The position numbers and the translations under genes were made by a program. The notes beneath the pieces are model-generated. The model was not told the origin of the DNA and searched no databases. It worked only from the letters and a program-made list of their open reading frames with translations. A stretch of 46,569 nucleotides of DNA from Reclinomonas americana ATCC 50394 (lineage: Eukaryota > Jakobida > Jakobea > Jakobida), in NCBI GenBank assembly GCA_048213135.1, contig PS015361.1, positions 46,524 to 93,092 of the forward strand, in the 5' to 3' direction. This document shows, piece by piece, positions 1 to 9,693 of this stretch; position 1 is the stretch's first letter; each line of letters begins with the position of its first letter.

Positions 1-1
1 C

Positions 2-508
2 GGTGCGGCGGCGGCGGCGGCCGAGAATTTGCAGGTGGCACGCGGGGATCCTGTGCGTCGCGCGTCGGTGACCAGCGTCAGCATGATACCGACGACGCAG
101 GGCTCGTTTTATGGGACGCAGAGCGACATGACCCCGGAGGGCATGCTGTCGCGCATGCAGTCCATGGTCACGTTTGCGCACGGGCAGGGGGCGCCGGCGG
201 GCGCGCTGCTGGACCCGCTGAGCCGCGGGTCTTCGTTTGCGAGTGGGCCGCCGTCTGCGCTGCTGTACTCGCAGCAACAGGTGGGTGGGCCGCTGTCGCC
301 GACCACGCCCACCAAGGGCGCGCCGCTGAGTGCCGGTCACGAGGTGATCCCGATGGTGTCGATGACCACGGCCGGCACGCGACCGGTGCCCGTGGTGCCG
401 CCATTACCGCTGCACGAGCTCAATAAGCCGCGGCCGCAAAAGCAGCATCGACGGGACGATAGTAAGATTGTTTTGCCGCCACCGGGCGTCGACACGCCCA
501 TCTTGTAG
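2..508 (+). CDS. C-terminal part of a low-complexity protein (5' truncated by window start)
   Basis: An open frame runs from the first bases of the window to a TAG at 506-508, giving about 168 residues with no initiation context, so the 5' end lies outside the window. The visible part begins with an Ala run and continues as a Ser/Pro/Gly/Met-rich disordered segment. It ends in a short basic patch (RPQKQHRRDDSK) followed by VLPPPGVDTPIL. No catalytic motif, membrane segment or known domain is visible. The frame is uninterrupted, and the facing gene begins right after its 3' UTR. I do not recognise the family. Coding status rests on frame length, composition and a good polyadenylation signal 87 nt past the stop. 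Confidence 0.6.
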   Translation, partial: GAAAAAAENLQVARGDPVRRASVTSVSMIPTTQGSFYGTQSDMTPEGMLSRMQSMVTFAHGQGAPAGALLDPLSRGSSFASGPPSALLYSQQQVGGPLSPTTPTKGAPLSAGHEVIPMVSMTTAGTRPVPVVPPLPLHELNKPRPQKQHRRDDSKIVLPPPGVDTPIL

Positions 509-594
509 TTAATACCCTCCACCCAATTAATGTAATCGTTTTTTCACCATCTCGTTCAGTATTTTTCCCTCTCATCATCCCGAGAGTGACGCAA

Positions 595-600
595 AATAAA
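595..600 (+). terminator. AATAAA poly(A) signal
   Basis: Canonical AATAAA hexamer 87 nt downstream of the TAG at 506-508, in the 112-bp gap between two convergent genes. It is the only clear signal for the upstream plus-strand gene. Confidence 0.55.
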
Positions 601-620
601 AAAGAACAAAACACAGAGTG

Positions 621-3600
621 CTACGACGGCGGCGCGTAGGTCGAGACGCCAGTTGCCGGATTGTAGTAGTAGACGCGTCCTTGCGCGTCGTAGTAGGCTT
701 GCCAGGCGGTCGCTGCACTCGAAAAAGTAAGGATGCGGGAAAAAGAATGAGAAGAGGAGCGTGCTAGGTGACGCAACGTTGTGGCGCTGCTGGCTGCGGG
801 GCATAGGTCGGGTACGCATACTGGGAAGCGGGAGGCGCGTACTGGGAAGCGGGAGGTGCGTACGGAGCATACTGCTGTTGCTGAGGTGGAGCATACTGCT
901 GTTGCTGCGGCGGGGCATATTGTTGTTGTTGAGGTGGAGCATATTGCTGTTGCGGCGGAGCATATTGCTGCTGCTGCTGTTGTTGTTGTTGTGCGTACGC
1001 CGCAGCGGTGACGGCGGCGGCAGACTGGGTGTAGGCGCTCGCGTAGCCGGATGGCGGCATGTACGCTTGACCGGCGGGCAACGTGTAGGGCGACGCTGAC
1101 GCCGGCAGTGTCGTGGCGACGGGCGCCGCGGCTGGCGGTAGCGTGGCGGTGGAGGCGGTGGTGGCGGGCGCGGCAGCGACAACCACTGGAGCGGCTGGAT
1201 TGTAGGCGGGCGGCGGTGGAGCGGACACCACTGGAGCGGCTGGATTGTAGGCTGGTGCCGGAGCAGCAGCCGGGAGTGTGGCGGCAGTGGCTGCAGGGAC
1301 GGCGGTGGTCAGAGAGGGGGAACTAATGAGTGACACACACATGCACTGGAGAAAGTGTGGAAAAAACGCACCAGTGACTGGCTGGCCCGCCGCTAATGTG
1401 GAAATGTACGGCGAAATGTACGAGTTGCCGAGAGAGGCTGGTGTGACAAAACGCATCGGCGTCAAGCCACTACTCGGGTCGGTCGATGCGGCCGCCGGCG
1501 CGGGGGAAGGCTGCCGTGGGGCGACCGTGGCTGTTGGCGACGATGATCGAGCACCCGGTGCGGCCAGGAAGCTGCCGCCAGTGGCCGGAGCCGGAGCCCA
1601 CATGGCGTACGATCCGGAGCCTGCAGTGGAGCTGGAACCGGAGCCGGAGCCGGAGCCGGACCGAGGGGCGGCCGGTGCAGCAGGCCCGCCGGCGGTCGCC
1701 GTCGGGGCGACCATGGGAACGGCAGCGGCAACAGGAGCGGCCCACATGGAAGCTGGCGCGGCGGAGACCGCCGTGGTAGTCGTCGTCGTCGTCGTCATTG
1801 GTGGCGGCATCATCGCCTGCACAGGCGCACTGACGACCACCGGGGCACTTTCGTTGAACATTGGCGGCGGCGGCGGCGCAGCAACGGCGACCGGAAGGCC
1901 AGTGGCAGTGGCCACAGGGGCGGAGACCGGCGTGCTGCACGTGGTGTGAGAATCGTGCTGGTGGACGAAAAGTGTGAGAGAGAGGGGACACACCTGGCAG
2001 CTCGCTGCGACGGCGCCTGCACCAGAATCGGCGTGTTCGCCGGTGAGTGGGTGGGCGGCGGTGGCAGCCAGTCGCGTGGTGCCTCCGGGGCAGCCTGCAT
2101 GCATACAAGGGCAGTATGAGGTCCGGTCGAAGCGAGTACGCCAAGGGAAAAGGGAACGGGACATACACACCGAAGCTACTGACGATTGCGAATCGGTGGC
2201 AATGGTTCTCGTTGGCTCCGCGCCTGCAGCAACAGACACTGCGACGTCAGATGGTGAGTGTGGGAGCGGAGAAGTGCAGACGCGCAGTTTCATACGGAAC
2301 TTTGTGCAAATGCCGCAGTCGCAGGTGCAATACCTGCGCAACACTGTCAGAAGAATAAGAAGGACGAGTCATCTCTGCATAAAATACCACGCAACTCTCG
2401 GGTGCCTGGACGACGCGCATCGGGGTCGGTGCTGCCGGTGCCACAGCGGCCTCGATGTAATCCATGTACTGCAGTCGAGGAGCGAATACGTCCGACGGTT
2501 TGATGTGCTGTGCGACGCGCATCGTGAGACAATGGCACACCGGCAGCACATTAGCGCAATCAAGTGCGTCACCGTGGTACAAATCGGGTGCGTGACGAAA
2601 ATCTGCACTCACACAGAAGGAGTGAGTGATTGACGCGAGGACAGAGAGAAAGAATGCGAGAAACACAGGTCGCAGCAAGCGCAACTGGGAGCTCCATGTG
2701 CACTTTCCGCTTCTTCTTGTTGCGCTTTTCGACCTCCACGTCCGCAAACACAAAGTAGGCAATGCGCACGAGGACGCCGCGGATACACGGTGGCGTCTGT
2801 GCCGGAATCTCCAGCGACATGACCAGTGCGTCGGCATCAAAGTTGCCACTGGTGAGAACCGTGGTCTCGTCCGTGGTCTTGCCGTGCGCACGAAGCGTCT
2901 TGGTGCGCACCAGCGTCGCTGCCACATTCAACAGCACTGCACGCAACAAGCCACAGGTGAGGGCGCTGTGCCCGAGACAAGGAGCGTGAAAGGCAAGCAG
3001 AACGCAACTGGCATCCGTCGACACGGTAAACGACACCACATCGCCAGCAAACTGCACCTGCCGCTCCGCTTGCAGCCTACGGAGTGTGAGTCGAACGCAC
3101 CCAGCGACAACGACAGAGGAGCATAACGCAACGACACCGAGTACGTCTTCTTCGTGACGGTCTTCACCACCGGCTGGAAAAACGCCTCGTCCTCCGACAA
3201 CAAACACTTTTGCAGCACAAACAGCGCCGCCCCGTCCTCAAACGCATCCGGCTGGCTCGCCGCACTGGCCACCGCAAAGTACGCCGAGGCCTGTGCCCAC
3301 ACTTTGCATCAACAACTCGCCCTCTTGCACGCAGACGACTGGCGTGTAAGGTAACCTGTCGCTTGGCGGCCACACATCGCACTCGGATCTCATATTGAAT
3401 GTAGCCGGCCGAGTACGTGACCGTCGACACGGCATCGTCTTGCAGGTAGCATGAGAATGGCAGTTTGTACACTCCCGGTGCCATGACACAGCAACCAGTC
3501 GCCGCATCGCGACCTGCAAGTGAGTGAGAAATCAAAGAAAAGGAACAATTGCAACACTGGTGCAGACTGAGAATGCGGAACTTTGCACCATGTGATCGGG

Positions 3601-4004
3601 AATGATGAGGTTGCTGTCCTCTTGCGTCACCTCCGATGTCTCTGTGTGGCAGAGGCTTGCTGAGCAACTGCACACAGAGACAGAGAGAGAGAGAGAGAGA
3701 CAGGCGCAGAACGTACCCTTGTGCGACTCGTCGAGCTTGACCAACTCTTTGCCAAAGACGCGCACACGCAGCAACGCAATCGCACGCTCCTCTGCCAGCT
3801 CCAGTGTCACAGTGCCAGTCACCACTACAACACACACGCGCGTGTGTGTGAGAGCGGGCGAGAGACACAGACACACACACACATGAGCGCGCAACTGCTT
3901 CCAGTGACGACAATGCCTCGTCCAGGCACCTCAATGTGCACTGCACTCTCGCGCGGGATGTTGACAGCAGCTGCAGCAGCTGCAGCAGCAGTGGGCGCCC
4001 ACAT
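621..4004 (-). CDS. Arrestin-domain protein with Pro/Gln-rich tail and C-terminal WW-like domain
   Basis: Multi-exon gene starting at the ATG at 4004 (MWAPTAAAAAAAVNIPRE). Exon 1 is 4004-3896, exon 2 is 3824-3717, and the last exon is 712-621. Arrestin hallmarks appear in order: TGTVTLELAEE, APGVYKLPFSCYLQD (N-domain), ERQVQFAGDVVSFTV (start of C-domain), a strand ending IRGVLVRIAYFV, and MELP joined by splicing to IFVTHPI, matching the LPxxIGTxPL signature of alpha-arrestins. After the arrestin fold come about 450 residues rich in Pro, Ala and Gln, including a PPAY motif, two AYNPAAPVV repeats and several YAPPQQQ repeats (about 800-1000). The final exon encodes TAWQAYYDAQGRVYYYNP, a WW-type module whose second Trp is Tyr. 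All junctions I checked keep phase, including the arrestin-to-tail junction at about 2390. Alpha-arrestins recruit ubiquitin ligases to membrane cargo; that role here is inferred. Confidence 0.8.
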
Positions 4005-4084
4005 CGATGTTTAATTAAAGACAAAAGAGACACAACTTGGCGAATTTGCATACGAGCTTCCTTCGTTGCTTTGTTTGTGTGTCA
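4005..4084. promoter_or_regulatory. 80-bp divergent intergenic region
   Basis: Only 80 bp separate the start codons of the minus-strand arrestin gene and the plus-strand RING ligase gene. It must hold both 5' UTRs and a shared or overlapping promoter. It contains an AT-rich TTTAATTAAAG at 4010-4020, unusual in this GC-rich sequence; no other motif is obvious. Confidence 0.6.
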
Positions 4085-5250
4085 ATGGCAACGCAAGCAA
4101 CGAGTAACAACAGTGGTGGAAGTGCTATAGGCCGACTGGTGCCCATTGCATGCTCCATTGCAGTGGCCGGAGCAAGCTTCTTTATGATCAAGATCACCGA
4201 CGCTGTTTCGTGTTCTCTCTTTCGTTGCGCGTGTCGTGTGTGTTTTTTTCTCATGTGCAAAGCAGCTTCTTTGGTACACTGGAGGACCGGGTCAGCGATG
4301 CGCGTCGGAGTTGATTGAGGAGGTGGAAGATGAGTTCTTTCATGCGAGTTCCGCGCGGCGACGAGTCTACATGCAGCGCTTGATTGCGGCTCCGCGAAGT
4401 GCACCACCGCCACAGGCAGCAGCTCCTCCTCCTCCTCCACCACAACCTCAACAACAACAGCAGCAACAAGTTCTCTTTCAACCCAGGCTCAGTTGCGTTT
4501 CTTTGTTGCTGTCCGCGTGATGTTGTTGTCAGTCGTGCTCACTCTCTGTCGTTTTACACAGTGGATGTGCCGTTTCGTGTGATCGTTTGTCTCTCTTTGT
4601 TCTGCACACGTTGATCTTGTTGTTGTTGTTGTTGGCGACAGTGAGCATCTTGCGGAGCATGTCAATCGTTTGTTGCAAGTGTGGAGTCGTTGCGTTCTGT
4701 TTGTTGTCTTTGGTGTGTTGTGTGGCGAGAGTGCTCATCTGTGTGTGTGGAATGTGGCGTAGAGGTCATGGGGATCAGTTGCGTCTGCGTTGTTGATTGT
4801 GGTTGTCGACGAGGCTGTCACTGATTGCTTCTCGTTTCTGTGTGGCCAGACTTGCATGATTTGCCTGTTGCGTGCCTCTTTTGTGTTGTCTTTTTGATGA
4901 TGCGTGGTGGATGCTCATGGCTGGTGTGCGAGTAGATTCGCGGAGAGGCCCTCGACGGCAATCGAATCGACCAGCACACTGCAATTCAAGTGTGTCGGAC
5001 CGCGAATGATCTGCTTGCTTCCGACGGTTCCGGCGACATGTTTCGTGTTTTCTTGCACGCACCGGTCGTCCATCTGCTTGCTGACTCCTTCATCCACAGT
5101 TGTGCCGTTTGCTTGGACCCGTATAACATCGACGAGCGACTACGAGTGCTTCCGTGTCATCACCGCTTCCATGTTGCGTGCATCGATGCGTGGCTCCAGC
5201 GCAACAGTCTGTGCCCCACATGCCGCCACGACGTCCTGGTTCCTGCGTGA
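4085..5250 (+). CDS. Membrane-anchored RING-H2 E3 ubiquitin ligase
   Basis: Seven exons with consistent phase: 4085-4204, 4266-4491, 4562-4571 (tentative), 4642-4688, 4850-4866, 4936-5039 and 5100-5250, about 224 residues. The N-terminus (MATQATSNNSGG) is followed by a hydrophobic stretch (RLVPIACSIAVAGASFFMI) likely to be a membrane anchor. A Pro/Gln-rich linker follows. The C-terminus is a complete RING-H2 finger: CAVC, then LPCHHRFH, then CIDAWL, then CPTCR, so all eight zinc ligands are present. The first cysteine pair is restored by splicing 5039 to 5100. RING-H2 proteins of this layout transfer ubiquitin from E2 to membrane or secretory-pathway substrates. The finger is certain; exons 3 and 5 are very short and the linker model is less certain. 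It is head-to-head with the arrestin gene. Confidence 0.85.
4850..4866 (+). other. 17-nt microexon in the RING-H2 gene
   Basis: Flanked by GGCCAG on the left and GTTGCG on the right. It reads AC-TTG-CAT-GAT-TTG-CCT (xLHDLP), entering in phase 1 and leaving in phase 0, which matches both neighbouring exons (VWS before, IRGEALDG after). Support is phase only, since this stretch is not conserved. Confidence 0.45.
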
Positions 5251-5406
5251 GCCAAGTACACCCACCCCGTCGTGACACTATGCTTGGTGTCTTTCTTTTT
5301 ACAGGAGCGACTTGTGGCGGCACTAGAGAACTCTTATCTACACACGCCAACACGATAGACTGACTGTACACACACACACGCACACACACACACTTAACGC
5401 CGTGTC

Positions 5407-8400
5407 TCAGCGGCGACCGGATGACTTCGGCACCGCTGCAGGCGACGAGCGAGTACCGGCTCCACGCACGAGTGGTGGTGACACCGACCGCGTACCGCCG
5501 CGAGTCGGGGACGTGCGCTTGTGTTCGGGTGAGTCGGCTTTGGTCTTGCGTGGTGCAAGACCCACTGGAGTGGTACCCGGCGGCATCACCCGGTGCGAAA
5601 CCTTGCGCGGCTGTGTCGCACGGTGGACGGTAAACACCGACTGCACAGGAAGAGTTGGGGAGTGAGACGAGAGCCGCAATCGCACACACTCACAGAAGAG
5701 GAGAGAGAGAGAGAGAGCAAAATTCGATCTCACCGACTCGGGCGAGCGTTGCGAACGTCGGTGCACCATCTCGTGCATCTGGGCCACCTGGTCGATGAGG
5801 TCNNNNNNNNNNNNNNNNNNNNNNNNNNNNNNNNNNNNNNNNNNNNNNNNNNNNNNNNNNNNNNNNNNNNNNNNNNNNNNNNNNNNNNNNNNNNNNNNNN
5901 NNNNNNNNNNNNNNNNNNNNNNNNNNNNNNNNNNNNNNNNNNNNNNNNNNNNNNNNNNNNNNNNNNNNNNNNNNNNNNNNNNNNNNNNNNNNNNNNNNNN
6001 NNNNNNNNNNNNNNNNNNNNNNNNNNNNNNNNNNNNNNNNNNNNNNNNNNNNNNNNNNNNNNNNNNNNNNNNNNNNNNNNNNNNNNNNNNNNNNNNNNNN
6101 NNNNNNNNNNNNGTCGACGGTCGGAATATTGAGGTCGGGCATCTCCTCGAGATCGCCATTTGCCGCCACGGCTGCTGCCGACAGTGGCGCACCGGACTCA
6201 CTCTTGCGGTCACTGGGCGAACGAGCCGCCGAACCGACGCCACCGTCGCGCGGCGAGTGTGGTCGAGTGTGCGTGCGCGAGCCGGGAGCCGAGAGTGTGG
6301 TTGGGGCCAGACGCGGTGCATCGAGATACGCAGATCCGTTGGCCAGGTCGGCGCGCGTCAGCTGTGCCACGAATAAGCAACACGAGCACACGTCATCGAC
6401 ACGAGAAAGACTCGTACCTTGCGCAGATATGAAGTGCGCTGCTGCGGACGTGCCACGAGTTCACCGGGTGGACTGTCTGATGTCGGTGCCACGGCGACTG
6501 GGACACCGGCCGGGCTTGACACATAAAGTGACTGCGGATGTGTGTGAAGTGAGTGAGTGAACCATCGACTACCAAGTGTGGGCGCAACGAGGGAGTGAGC
6601 GTACCAGGAGATTGCGCGACTCGTTGAGGCGGACATCGCGTTCCGGGCTGGAGCTGTGCTGACTGCCGGTGGCGACGGCGGTGGGTGGCGAGGAGCGGCG
6701 ATTGCGCAGTGTGCGTTGCGCAGCCTCCATCATGGGATCGCGTGGGGATGTGGGCGCCGAGGTTGCCGACTTGGTGCCGGCACCGACGGTCAGATAGGTT
6801 GGCGAACGAGGTGCGCTTCGCGCCGCTGGCGATCCAGCAGGTGGCGGCACCGGCACCAACGGTGCTGCTGCTGTCGCGGCTGCTGTTGTCGCCGACACGC
6901 GGAGCTGAGGAGACTTGGCAAGTGGCTCGAGAATGGAGCTCATGGCCTGCGCTGCACCACGCGGCGACGACGGCGCGGTGATGGAGGGCCGGCGTGCGTG
7001 CAACGGCGACGCAGAATCGAGGCGGAAGCGCACCGACGGGCTCACGCGATGTGGAGGTTGAGGTGGTGAGCCAGCTGCCACTGGCGACAGGTGATCGCCC
7101 GTCGCACTGCTCCGCAGGCGATTTTGTGCTGCGGCCGACAGCGACGATGACGGAAGTGGTTCAAGTCGCGGTGTGCCTGGTCGAGGCTGCGGCAGCGCGA
7201 CCGGTGAAACATGGCTTTCATCGGAGAGGAGGTTGGTGAGCGTGCTGAGGCGGGGAAAGAGCAGAGGGTGCTGGCAAACGCAACATGGTTGTTGGCGACG
7301 ATGCCGTCACATCAACCGAGAGCGGCGGGAGGCGACGGGGAGTCGGCGGTCGCACAGGAGGCAACACAGTGGTTGTTGCCGTCGTGGCTATTGTCGGTTG
7401 TGGTGGCGGTGGCGAGCCAGACGACAATTCTGTGACACACTCACTGAGTACTGGACGCGCACTGAGATGGACGTGCCGACACGTGAGAGACTTACCCTTG
7501 GCTTTCTGAACGGCCGACACCATTTTCTGCACGAGACTGGAGGGTCGGTTGCGGCCGGGTGATGGCGGTTGGCTCATCGAGCTGCTTCGTCTGGCCACGC
7601 GTTTCTGCAGCTGCTGCTGCAGTTGCTCAATGCCCTGCACACACACATTTTTGTTGAGATGAACACGCGTTTCACCACTTCGTCGGTCACACTCACTCAC
7701 CTCACGAGTGTCGAGCATCGCCATCACAGCAGAACGCGCAATGCCACTGGCGGTGGGCGCCGCCACCGACGACACCTTGTCGCGATCCGGAGTCTCCGGA
7801 AGCCGCAACTGCGGCACCTGCACGGGTGAGTTCGGCAATTGCGCCAACGGGGCCGCCAGATTCAGGTGCCCGATGATCACAGTCGAGAACAGCTCGCCCA
7901 GCGAACCCCTGCGTGCATTCACAACAGGGAGTGAGACGCATGACGTGGGGGAACGCCGAGTTACACCCTCTTGCCACCACGAAACTTGCCACCAAAGAGG
8001 ACCAGCTGCGGCAGCGGGCCAACGGTGATCACACAGGCGTGCTTGGAGCGCGGAGTAATGGCGTCAGAATCACGACGAGTCCACGGCTCTGCCGCAGGTG
8101 GCGCATCGCGATTTGCTGCCGCCATGGCGTGGTCCTCCAGGGCGTCTACCACAAGCGGAAGAACACGCAGTGAGCTCGCGACCCGCAGTGCCTTCGAAGA
8201 GCGCAGGCAACGCACCGGCATTGGCCACCCAGCAGTCGCCGAGAGCATCTTGCCGATGATTGATGCCTCCAATGACGACAAGGATGCGGCCGAAAGACGA
8301 CAGAGTCATGAACGAGCGCGGGCAAATCTGCTCCTGCACTCCCAGAAACGTCCACACGTTGGTGGTGGTGTCGTACACAAACAGCTCGTTGCTGTACTTG

Positions 8401-9339
8401 CTCTGCTGGTCACAAAAGCCACCAAAGAGGAACAGACCTGAGCACCAGGGTCAGACACACGCACCGATGAGTACGCCTGTCAGTGCGAGGACGACGCAAC
8501 GAGTGCCGACCGCAGTCATGGCATGACCGCACCGTGGCGATGGAACCTGTCCCTTCGGCTGCAACAGCGTGTACTCGTGGTCGCGCAAGTCAAACGAGCA
8601 CATGCTGTCGGTGGCGCGCACGGAGCCATCAAACACTTGCTGATTGCCGCCAAACACATACACGGTGGTGCCAACACGCGCACAGGCGGCCTCGTAGCGA
8701 CCTCGGAAAGTCGGAGGCATGCGCACGCGCTCAAAGTGCCCCGAGCCGTCACCCTTGTGCTTGTACCACTTGCGTTGCAGGCGCAAGCAGTACACATTGT
8801 GCAGACTGCAACCAACAAAAGACGTCAGCTACCGACGCGAACACACGGCTGCGTTGTGACAGAGCGCAACATGTTCCCCGACGCGTCGAGTCCAGAGAAG
8901 AGATACACGTGGGCGCCAGAGGAGAACGCCAAGTGGTCGGTGCGACACAGCGGGTTCGCCACACCACCCGAACCCATCATGAGCGACGCCAGTGCCGGCG
9001 ACGAGTTGAGCGCCACCGCCGCTATCACAAGGACACAAATGAACAGGAGTCAGCACTCTACATATGGTGTCTCACTCCTTCGTAACGCTCACCGGCACTC
9101 GGGGCCTCCCAGGTGGTCGGCGGACGCGCCCATTCTCCCGATCCCGGCAGCTGAATGACACCAAAGCCTCCGTCGAGTGCCGCCGACGACTTGGACTGTC
9201 GACTCCATCCTCCACACACCAACACACCACTCTCCGTGGCAGTCACTGTGGCGACGAGTGTGTGTGAGAGAGGGAGTGTGTATGGTTTGACTGCATCAAT
9301 GTGTTCGCAACTCGTGTGACCGACGCGTCCACTCAGCGA

Positions 9340-9372
<33 letters not shown>

Positions 9373-9585
9373 GAGTGAGTGTTCTGTGGAGCAAGAGAGC
9401 ACAGTGTGTGTGAGGGAGAGGCGCACCTCATTGTATGGCACAAAGGGAGCAGCGATAATGGCAGTGGTGACTGCTGAAGGCGACGAGGCCGACGCGTGAG
9501 ACTCGCGCGGTGGTGACGGAGGCCTCTTTTGCTCTGCCGCAGTGTGCGACTCCTCCACGGAGAGCACCTCAAATGTCAAGTCCAT
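5407..9585 (-). CDS. Kelch beta-propeller protein with long disordered Ser/Pro tail
   Basis: Starts MDLTFEVLSVEESH at 9585 and ends PKSSGRR-stop at 5407. The N-terminal half (9246 to about 7960) carries about six Kelch blades: VLVCGGWS, HVYLFSGLD, TTVYVFGGNQQ, LFLFGGFCDQQ, ILVVIGGINHR and QLVLFGGKF, each with the GG doublet and several with downstream aromatic or Trp positions. One intron begins GTTGCGTCG at about 8510 and exactly joins VGT to RLFLFGGF. The C-terminal half (about 7920 to 5407) is low-complexity Ser/Pro/Ala with many SPR and SPT sites, a short helix (IEQLQQQLQKRVARR) and VQKMVSAVQKAKG. A 310-nt gap (5803-6112) interrupts the tail. Kelch propellers are protein-binding platforms, for example for Cullin-3 or cytoskeletal partners; no BTB domain is present, so the partner is unknown. 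Confidence 0.78.
5803..6112. other. Assembly gap (310 N) inside the Kelch gene tail
   Basis: Run of N between ...MPDLNIPTVD and DLIDQVAQMHEM on the minus strand. Both flanks code in the same direction, so the gap lies within one gene. Confidence 0.95.
9342..9370. repeat. (CA)n microsatellite
   Basis: Uninterrupted CA dinucleotide run of 29 nt lying in the first intron of the Kelch gene. Confidence 0.9.
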
Positions 9586-9693
9586 GAGGTAACACACACG
9601 CAGCGCGACTAATGTTGTTGATTGAACCGAGAGCTGCTGAGATGATGCCCAAATTTGGTGAAAGTGTCTACACAATGCCATTCATTGTCTTCT
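9586..9693 (-). promoter_or_regulatory. 108-bp intergenic spacer with the Kelch gene promoter
   Basis: Lies between the stop of the ARM-TPR gene and the ATG of the Kelch gene, both on the minus strand. It must contain the 3' end of one and the start of the other. I see no recognisable core motif. Confidence 0.4.

Noticed and set aside
1181-1256. Tandem 26-nt repeat considered as a non-coding element or CRISPR-like array
   Set aside because: The two copies are in frame and code the repeated AYNPAAPVV segment of the arrestin tail. There is no spacer pattern.
764-2344. A 526-codon minus frame as one uninterrupted exon
   Set aside because: It reads through several introns that have proper donor and acceptor sites, and it lacks the terminal WW exon, which needs a splice at about 765-713.
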